From: Bog-473 sp963840245
GTDB taxonomy: Bacteria; Actinomycetota; Acidimicrobiia; Acidimicrobiales; RAAP-2
DNA length: 64,000 nt
Direction of reading: 5' to 3'
Assembly: GCA_963840245.1 (NCBI GenBank)
Contig: CAWIYI010000015.1
Location: 86,374-150,373 of the forward strand
Made by a program: the position numbers and the translations under genes. The notes below the pieces were generated by a model. The model was not told where the DNA came from. It worked only from the letters and a program-made list of their open reading frames with translations, and ran no database searches. Each line of letters begins with the position of its first letter. Within the stretch, counting starts at the first letter, position 1. This document shows, in pieces, positions 57,905 to 64,000 of this stretch.

Positions 57905-59378
57905 GTGGCCGTAGCCCGGATCAACCAGAAGATCGCCGTCGGCATCGTGTTCGTGTCGGCGATGTTCATGAACATCATGGACATCACGATCGTCAACGTC
58001 GCGCTCCCCACGATCGGCCGCGAGTTCCACATCCCGCCCACCGCCGTCGACGGCGTCGTGATCGCCTACCTGGTGAGCCTGGCCGTCTTCATCCCGGCGT
58101 CGGGGTGGTTGGGAGACCGCTTCGGCGGCAAGCGGGTCCTGCTGACCGCCATCGTCGTCTTCACGCTCGGCTCGGCGCTGTGTGGCCTGGCCCAGAACAT
58201 GACCGAGCTGGTGCTGTTCCGGGTCGTCCAGGGTGCGGGCGGCGGCATGATGGCCCCGGTCGGGATGGCCATGCTCTACCGGGTCTTCCCGCCGGCCGAA
58301 CGCATACGGGCGGCCAGCATCATCACCCTCGGGACCACCCTGGCGCCGGCCGTCGGACCCGTGCTCGGCGGCTTCCTGGTCACCAACTTCTCCTGGCGGT
58401 GGGTGTTCTTCGTCAACCTGCCGATCGGTATCGCCGCGGTCGATCTTCGGCTCGCTCTTCTTGGAGCGGACGGGCGCCATCGACGCCGGCCGCTTCGACG
58501 TGCCCGGCTTCGTCCTCGGCGGTGCCGGGCTCGGGCTCTTGATGTACGGCATCTCCGAAGGTCCCCTCCAGTCATGGTCGTCGCCGGCGGTGATCGCCAC
58601 GTGCGTCAGCGGAGCCCTTCTCCTCGTTGTCTTCGTCCTGGTGGAGCTGCGCACCACCCGTCCGATGGTGGATCTGCACCTCCTCCGCGGTCGGCTCTTC
58701 CGCTCGACCAACTGCGTCATGTTCCTGGCGGCGGCCGCCTTCCTGGGCATGCTCTACCTGATCCCGCTCTACTTCCAGGACGCCCGCGGCCTGTCCGCGC
58801 TGCAATCGGGTCTGTCCACCTTCCCCGAGGCGATCGGCGTGATGCTCGGCGCGCAATTCGCCAGCCGTTTCCTCTACCCGCGCATCGGGCCCCGGCGGCA
58901 CATCACCGGCGGGCTGATCGGACTCGCCGTCTGCATGCTCGCCCTGACCCAGATCAGCGTGACCACCAACCTGTGGTTCATCCGCGGTCTCATGTTCGTA
59001 TTGGGATGGATGATGGCGCAGGTCATGGTGCCGAACCAGGCGGCGTCGTTCGCCATGATCACGCCCGAGTCCATGGGCCGAGCCTCGACCTTCTTCAACA
59101 CGATGCGCCAGGTCGGCAGTGCCACCGGTGTCGCCGTCCTCTCGACCGTGTTGATCGGGGTGGGTTCCGCCCAGGCCGGCGGCAGCACAGCCGCCCCCGA
59201 CATCACGGCCTATCACTTCGCCTTCCTGACGGCGGCTGTCTTCGCCCTGGCCGCCGCCGCCTTCTCCCTCACCATCCACGACAGCGACGCCGCCGAGACC
59301 ATCGTGCGGCGCGTCCGGCGCCGACCCGCCCCGATCGCTCGAGCGGAGATCCCGGTCCCCGAGGGCAGCCCGGCATGA
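57905..59378 (+). CDS. DHA2-family drug:H+ antiporter (MFS), frame interrupted
   Basis: This 14-helix EmrB/QacA-like exporter has motif D1 FMNIMDITIVNVALPTIGREF, motif A GWLGDRFGGKRVL, motif C-type TTLAPAVGPVLGGFLVTNFSWRW (antiporter signature) and FVLGGAGLGLLMYG. The frame changes near 58442, where removing one base from gcggtcgatc gives VIFGSLFLERTGAI. It probably extrudes amphiphilic compounds by proton exchange. It is coupled to the LOG gene by an ATGA overlap. Confidence 0.91.
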
Positions 59379-59947
59379 CAACGGTCGACACCGTCTGCGT
59401 GTTCTGCGGCTCCAGTCCGGGGACGGACCCGGCCTTCGGGGTCGCCGCCGAGCAATTCGGCACGGGAGTCGCCGAGCGCGGACTGGAACTGGTCTACGGC
59501 GGTGCCTCCGTGGGGCTGATGGGTGTGGTGGCCGATGCCGCCATGGCGGCGGGCGGACGGGCCACGGGTGTGATCACGGAGTCCCTGGCGGGTCACGAGA
59601 TCGCCCACGGCACGCTGAGCGACCTGCACGTGGTGAGCACGATGCACGAACGCAAGGCGCTCATGTCCGAGCTGTCGGATGCGTTTGTCATGCTGCCCGG
59701 TGGCTTCGGCACCTACGAGGAGTTCATGGAGTCCGTTACCTGGGCACAGCTCGGCATCCACGACAAGCGCTGCGCCATCCTCAACGTCGACGGGTTCTTC
59801 GACGATCTCCTCGTCTTCGTCCGCCACGCCGTCGCTCAGGGCTTCATACGGGCCCGCCAGGTGGACGCCCTCATGATCTCCGACGACGTCGACGAGCTCC
59901 TCGACGCGCTGGTGGGCTCGACCCAGGACCAGGTCGCGGCCCGGTAG
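59375..59947 (+). CDS. LOG family protein (TIGR00730; nucleotide 5'-monophosphate nucleosidase)
   Basis: The 190-residue Rossmann protein has VCVFCGSSPGTDPAFG, LVYGGASVGLMGVVADAAM, the signature MLPGGFGTYEEFMES and STMHERKALMSELSDAF. PGGxGTxxE and the Arg/Glu in HERK are the LOG nucleosidase residues, so phosphoribohydrolase activity on AMP or cytokinin-like nucleotides is likely. ATG overlaps the MFS stop (ATGA). Confidence 0.93.
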   Translation: MTTVDTVCVFCGSSPGTDPAFGVAAEQFGTGVAERGLELVYGGASVGLMGVVADAAMAAGGRATGVITESLAGHEIAHGTLSDLHVVSTMHERKALMSELSDAFVMLPGGFGTYEEFMESVTWAQLGIHDKRCAILNVDGFFDDLLVFVRHAVAQGFIRARQVDALMISDDVDELLDALVGSTQDQVAAR

Positions 59948-60053
59948 AGAAGGCCCGATCCGGCCACCTGCGCGCCGCACTGAGCCCACTGGCCTGCAGA
60001 GGTTCAGTCCGACCCCGGCGGGAGGCGGCGGGCCGCGGCGCAACCGGATCCTC

Positions 60054-60223
60054 ATGGCCCGTGTGCGTCCCGACGCGCCGGCGGGCTCAGGTCCTGTCGG
60101 GGAACAGCAGGACGTCATGCGCTCGTCGATCTCGCCCCAGTCGGCCAAAAAGCTCGGCCACCGACGGGTAGCCGCAGCTTGTCCTTGGCGGCGTCCTGCC
60201 AGCTGTCGTGCGCCTCGCCCATC
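60054..60223 (-). CDS. Possible small hypothetical protein, frame uncertain
   Basis: On the minus strand, ATG at 60223 opens MGEAHDSWQDAAKDKLR. A neighbouring frame continues YPSVAELF, and a third continues ADWGEIDERMTSCCSPT. Together they would form a short acidic helical protein if two indels are accepted. Nothing else explains this gap. No family is recognised, and the C-terminus is not defined. Confidence 0.25.
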
Positions 60224-60330
60224 TTCGGCCGACGGAATTCCGCTTGAGGGGACGAGCGAGGACGGGCGCTCGAACGCACGGGAAGCCCGCGTCGCTAGTC
60301 TCGATGAACCGAGTCAACGGAGGAAACACC

Positions 60331-60992
60331 GTGTCCAGCGCAGACCGCATCGCCGCCAGCCGAACGGTGACGGCCAGTCCGGCCGAGATCTTCGGGATCG
60401 TCACGGACCCCGCCATGCACGTCAAGATCGACGGATCGGGCATGCTCCAGGCGGCGCCGGGCGCACAACGCCTGGAGTCACCCGGCGACACGTTCGAGAT
60501 GGACATGGACCGGGAGCCCCTGGGCGACGTCCCCATGGGAAAGTACAAGTCCCTCAACACCGTGACCAGGATCGTGCCCGACTCGCTCCTCGAGTGGAAC
60601 GTCGGCGCCTACGACCGGGGCCCATACGGTCACGTCTACGGCTGGGAGATCACGGCCGTCAGTCCGGGCGAGACCGAGATCACCAACTACTGCGAATGGA
60701 CCAACATCCCGGACAAGGCGCGCCCGCATTTCCCGATCGTGCCCCTGGCCATGCTGGAGAAGTCGGTGGAGAATCTTGCCGCGTTGGTGTCCGATACGTC
60801 CCAGCCGCGGAAATTGACCGGCGACCAGATCACAAAGGTGGCGCCCCAGCAGTTTGGCACGCCCGGCATGGGAGAGAGGGCCCAGCATCCCGGGATCTAC
60901 ACCGTCGCTTACATCGGGATTCATGATGGTGAGACCAGAGACTGGAACGCGACAACTCCGTATACATCTCGGCCTGCTCGGGGCGAGGGCAT
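60331..60992 (+). CDS. SRPBCC-family protein (START/polyketide-cyclase-like), C-terminus unclear
   Basis: GTG at 60331 has a GGAGGAA site. The first 155 residues form an SRPBCC fold: ASRTVTASPAEIFGIVTDPA, MGKYKSLNTVTRIVPDSLLEWNV, GPYGHVYGWEITAVSPGETEITNY, then a C-terminal helix MLEKSVENLAALVS. Such proteins bind hydrophobic ligands. The frame stays open past the domain into the LLM gene; the natural stop may have been lost to an indel near 60820, so the end given is only the last base before the LLM start. Confidence 0.72.
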
Positions 60993-61924
60993 CGTGACCC
61001 CCATCAGCAAGATCCTCTTCGGCCTCGGGCTGGAGGCCGGTGTCCGCCAGGTGAACGAGATGCTCGGGCACGCCCGCGTCGGCCGACGACGCAGGTCTCG
61101 ACCTCGTCAGCATCTCGGACCATCTCTATTTCGCCGAGCGCATCGACGCCTACGCCGCGTTGGGGTTCGTTTTGGGCGCAACGAGCAACGTCACCGGAGC
61201 GGTGATCATGACGAACCTGCTGAGCCGATCCGCTCCATACTGGACCCGGACCGTCACCGGACTCTCCACGATCTCTGGTGGTCGTTTCGTTCTCGGATTG
61301 GGTGCCGGCGGGATGTGGGCGATCGTTGCCCTCGGTGTCCCCCGCCTGTCGCCGGGAGGCCGAATACGAGCACTCGAAGAGGCGATGATGATCGTGAGGG
61401 CGCTCTCGGGCGGCAGCGATCCGGTCACGTTCGACGGCGAGTTCTACCAGGTCACCGGACTGACACCCGCGGCCGTGCCGACGCCACCGATCTGGATCGG
61501 AGCGCTCGGCCGAAGGCGCTGGCAGTAACGGGCGCCAGGCGGACGGATGGATGACCAGGACACCTCGCCGACTCGCGCAGCACGCTGGTTGCCGAGTCAC
61601 GGCCGTCGTTGACGAAGCGGCTGCCTCGGTAGGGAGAGACCCGGCTGATGTCGACACCATCTACAACGTGTCAGGGCGCCTCAGCGGGGACCCGCTACCA
61701 AAGACCCGCGACGACGAGGGCCGCTGGATCGGCGGCGGAGTGACGCAGTGGGTAGAGGAACTGACTTTCGCCGTGCTCGAACACGACGCCGCCGCCTTCA
61801 TCGATTACTCCCACCTGGCGAAAGCATCAGCGACAGGACACTAAACATCTGGGCCGCGGAGGTCGGAAACGAAGCTCCGCACTATCGTCAGGAGTTGCCG
61901 TCAAGGCGGCACAAGGCCACATAG
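60993..61924 (+). pseudogene. LLM-class flavin/F420-dependent oxidoreductase, broken into several frames
   Basis: A GTG at 60993 opens the barrel (ISKILFGLGLEAG). ADDAGLDLVSISDHLYFAER, ALGFVLGATSNVTGAVIMTN, SGGRFVLGLGAGGMW and FDGEFYQVTGLTPA follow in another frame. ALAVTG-type sequence, GWMTRTPRRLAQHAG and GGVTQWVEELTFAVLEHDA lie in a third, and NIWAAEVGNEAPHYRQELP ends it at TAG 61922-61924. About four frame changes (near 61080, 61511, 61538, 61840) are needed. The protein would be a typical 310-residue LLM enzyme. Real decay or sequence errors cannot be told apart. Confidence 0.72.
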
Positions 61925-62138
61925 GTCTCGGCGCCGGTCGCTTCAATTTTCCAAAGAGTGATCGTGTACGTGTACTGCAAGGCCGGACCCAGTTGCCATG
62001 CTCGGATATCGGCAGACCCCGGCCAGCTACGGCCATCGTCGATGACCACTGCATCCCCCGTAAACAATGCAAGGGTGGCTTCGACGTCGCGCCGAGAGTC
62101 TCTTTCGAGATCGCGCTCAATGGCGGGGGGATATCCAT
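61888..62138 (-). CDS. NTF2/SnoaL-like small protein, frame interrupted near its start
   Basis: The minus-strand frame reads AIERDLERDSRRDVEATLALFTGDAVVIDD, RSWPGSADIRAWQLG and TITLWKIEATGAETYVAL before the stop at 61888-61890. This is a SnoaL/NTF2-like pattern of about 83 residues. No start codon is in frame, but ATG at 62138 fits if one C is added to a six-C run (about 62128). Its end overlaps the convergent LLM gene by 37 bases. Confidence 0.6.
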
Positions 62139-62220
62139 TTCAGGCGCGGAATCCGATTAGCTCTTTGGAAACACCAATCTACGGGATCTACGGGTCGCTT
62201 CTCCGAAAGTAAGATACCAT

Positions 62221-62412
62221 CTAGTCGCTTCTCCCGAGGGAAGAGTTTAAGATGGACATCTGTCCAAGATGAACCATCGCGCTCACATCTCCGACCTCGG
62301 CAACCTGCCTGAGCGCCTCATCGACTGAGTCGGCCATGGGGCGCATTTTTTGCTCAAACCAGCTGTCTTTTTGCCGTCCTTTGCTCAAACCAGCTGTACC
62401 TTTCTCGGCCAT
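62221..62412 (-). CDS. Short protein fragment, possibly Sel1-repeat-like
   Basis: The 63-codon frame contains DSVDEALRQVAEVGDVSAMVHLGQMSILNSS, which loosely resembles a Sel1-type helix pair (A-x-x-G-D-x-x-A-M-x-x-L-G). The upstream half contains a duplicated 17-base unit read in two frames (see repeat), so it is probably a remnant or rearranged gene end. No clear ribosome site. Confidence 0.35.
   Translation of the reverse strand: MAEKGTAGLSKGRQKDSWFEQKMRPMADSVDEALRQVAEVGDVSAMVHLGQMSILNSSLGRSD
62350..62397. repeat. 17-bp direct repeat, 31-bp period
   Basis: ttgctcaaaccagctgt occurs at 62350-62366 and again at 62381-62397. The copies are identical and the offset of 31 bases is not a multiple of three, so within a coding frame it would shift reading. 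It may be a slipped-strand duplication or part of a small element. Confidence 0.8.
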
Positions 62413-62455
62413 CCCTCACCTGTCCGGCAGCGTTCGCGGGCAGTTCCATAACTGG

Positions 62456-63307
62456 TCAGTACTGCAGGGTGGCAAGGAACTCAAGAACGGGTGGGAAGGC
62501 CGCATCTGGATCCTCGATGAAGGGCTCGTGGCCGATCTCTTGAAGTCTGACTTGCCGTGCATTGCTAAGCCCTTGCATCAACATCTGGGCGCCGGCGACC
62601 ATCATGGCGTCGCGTTCGCCATAGAGAACGAGAGTCGGGCAGCGGATCTCATGGAGTCGACCGGTGAGATCAGTTTGAGTGAACATACGTTCCAGTTGCG
62701 GGACGTTGTCATTCGGAACGGGCAGGCCCGCGTTCGCTGTCCTCACCCTGTCGCGGACGGCAGGTTTCCCCTCCTGAATGACATCCATGACGGCGTAACG
62801 GGCAGACCGCTTGTCCTTCGACTCAGAGCGCCAAGACCAAGCGGTTACATACCAGGCAAGCACCGCAAGAGCCTTGGTCGTGCGAGCGGGGCCGAGCGCC
62901 CGCAGTGCGGGGACAACGATCTTGCGTGGGTTGCCCGTCGGAGTGGCACCGACCAGGACCAAGCCGGCGCATGCCTCAGAGTGGCGGAGGCCGTAGTTGA
63001 GTCCGACGAAGCCGCCCATGGAGTGGGCGAGCACACCGACACGCTCATAGCAGAGGTGGATCCGCAACTCGTCTAGGTCTTCGGCAATCCGCTCGTAGGT
63101 GTAGGTGGCGCTCGGAGCGGATTCTGAGCGTCCGCTGCCCCGGTAGTCGTGGTACACGATCGTGTACGCGTTCTCAAGCGGGACGAGGGCATCGGCCAAT
63201 GTCTCTGAGATGTTGGCTGGCCCGCCCTGGCAGGCCAGAACAGGAGGCCCGCAACCCCGGACGTAGTACCGGAGTCGCACCCTGTCTGAGGTCTCGAAAT
63301 CCATCAT
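62456..63307 (-). CDS. Alpha/beta-hydrolase (prolyl-aminopeptidase-like)
   Basis: From ATG 63307, 283 residues. It has GPPVLACQGGPANIS (oxyanion region; HGGPG of the family is QGGPA), YHDYRGSGRSE, nucleophile elbow VGVLAHSMGGFVGLNYGL, acid in VLYGERDAMMV and catalytic His in IGHEPFIEDPDA. The triad is intact. A TTG start at 63433 would add 42 residues. GC is visibly lower than in the core genes, suggesting later acquisition. The substrate is unknown. Confidence 0.87.
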   Translation of the reverse strand: MMDFETSDRVRLRYYVRGCGPPVLACQGGPANISETLADALVPLENAYTIVYHDYRGSGRSESAPSATYTYERIAEDLDELRIHLCYERVGVLAHSMGGFVGLNYGLRHSEACAGLVLVGATPTGNPRKIVVPALRALGPARTTKALAVLAWYVTAWSWRSESKDKRSARYAVMDVIQEGKPAVRDRVRTANAGLPVPNDNVPQLERMFTQTDLTGRLHEIRCPTLVLYGERDAMMVAGAQMLMQGLSNARQVRLQEIGHEPFIEDPDAAFPPVLEFLATLQY

Positions 63308-63526
63308 TTGGACGAGATTAGGCACTGACGTCGACGCCCCAGGAAATGCGTGCCCTATGGGATTGCCGTTCTTGACCAGCGGGTGACCCGTCGTGGCGTC
63401 CCGTTCTGCCGACGTGCCGACGAACTCGGCCAATGCATGAGCGAGGTTGGGTCTGCCTCGACCACGGGTAGGGATCTCTCATCTCCGTCCATCTCAACTG
63501 GGCAGATCGATGACTGGAGGCAAGCA

Positions 63527-64000
63527 ATGGCCGCACGGATCGACCAGACGACGAGCTTTACCTACACGACATACATCCTGGCCACACCCGAGCAGGTCTG
63601 GCAGGGCCTCACCGAGCCCGCCCTCATGAAACGCTACTGGCGGCACCAAACGGCCGGAGAGAAAACTTTCCGCTCGGACTGGAAGAAGGGCTCTACCTAC
63701 GATATGGCGCACGAGGAGGTTGGGCTGGTCGTGAGCGACCCCGAACAGGTGATCCTCGAGTCCGAGCCCTGCCACAGGCTGGCCTACACCTGGCACACGA
63801 TCACGCCCGAGTGGGCCGCAGAGGTCGGCATGGACCAAGCCACCGCCGACGTCTGGCGGGCTGAGCCTCGCTCCAAGGTGGCGTTCGACGTTGAGGACGT
63901 CGGGCACGGTGTCGTAAAGCTCACGGCCGTCCACGACGGGTTCGAGCCCGAGAGCAGGATTCTCGGGGGATCTCTGAAGGCTGGCCAGCCGTGCTTTCCA
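63527..64000 (+). CDS. SRPBCC/AHSA1-type protein (runs off right edge)
   Basis: ATG at 63527 with GGAGG six bases before it opens an Aha1/AHSA1-like fold: TTSFTYTTYILATPEQVWQGLTEP, LMKRYWRHQ, SDWKKGSTYDM and KLTAVHDGFEPESRIL. Near 63966 a run of five Gs, where six would restore SEGWPAVLS, changes the frame. The C-terminus is outside the window. The family binds small ligands and is often regulated by ArsR-type repressors, none of which is seen here. Confidence 0.8.
   Translation, partial: MAARIDQTTSFTYTTYILATPEQVWQGLTEPALMKRYWRHQTAGEKTFRSDWKKGSTYDMAHEEVGLVVSDPEQVILESEPCHRLAYTWHTITPEWAAEVGMDQATADVWRAEPRSKVAFDVEDVGHGVVKLTAVHDGFEPESRILGGSLKAGQPCFP

Overview
The window is high-GC, gene-dense bacterial chromosome, most likely from an actinobacterium of the class Acidimicrobiia or a close relative. 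The evidence is the gene order (tig-clpP-clpX-folC-ndk-mreBCD-mrdA-rne-rplU-rpmA-obgE-proBA-nadD-rsfS, and xerC/rpsB-tsf-pyrH-frr-cdsA), two F420/flavin-type LLM oxidoreductases, a mycothiol-type maleylpyruvate isomerase relative, GTG and TTG starts, and many ATGA/GTGA stop-start overlaps. No 16S gene is present, so this assignment is inference.

Layout. 1-5.1 kb (minus): xerC, then rpsB-tsf-pyrH-frr-cdsA. 5.2-9.6 kb (plus): a solute-binding protein, an OmpR-type response regulator, a histidine kinase and a GerMN lipoprotein, resembling mtrAB-lpqB. 9.6-11.7 kb (minus): rsfS, a small membrane protein, nadD and an LLM oxidoreductase. 11.7-14.6 kb (plus): class II DAHP synthase and a secreted repeat/glycosidase-like protein. 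14.6-19.7 kb: mixed accessory enzymes. 19.7-25.6 kb (minus): vWA and MoxR genes, then proA, proB, obgE. 25.7-30.8 kb: an amidohydrolase/DtxR/amine-oxidase operon with divergent PNP-VOC genes. 30.9-45.7 kb (minus): one long run, tig-clpP-clpX-folC-ndk-mreB-mreC-mreD-mrdA-two radical-SAM-linked genes-rne-rplU-rpmA. It covers protein folding and turnover, cell-wall elongation, RNA decay and ribosome assembly. 45.8-55 kb: a deacylase, a hydrolase-cyclase fusion, HAD phosphatase, PPK2, a P-type cation ATPase with an upstream small ORF, and tRNA-Pro(UGG). 55.3-64 kb: parA, a DUF3089 hydrolase, an MFS exporter, a LOG-family gene, then degraded or accessory genes (SRPBCC, LLM, NTF2-like, alpha/beta hydrolase, AHSA1).

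About 20 genes, including essential ones (obgE, proB, tig, mrdA, rsfS, rpmA), are interrupted by one-base frame changes, several in G or C runs. This looks more like uncorrected sequencing or assembly indels than biological decay. For such genes I give the whole span and state where the frame changes.

Intergenic stretches over 300 bases: 51688-52002, between PPK2 and the small ORF before the P-type ATPase, where I see no gene; and 59948-60330, which holds only a weak possible small minus-strand gene. Shorter gaps at 54863-55020, 55098-55319, 55530-55705 and 57686-57904 showed nothing I could support. No CRISPR array, complete insertion sequence or prophage was seen.
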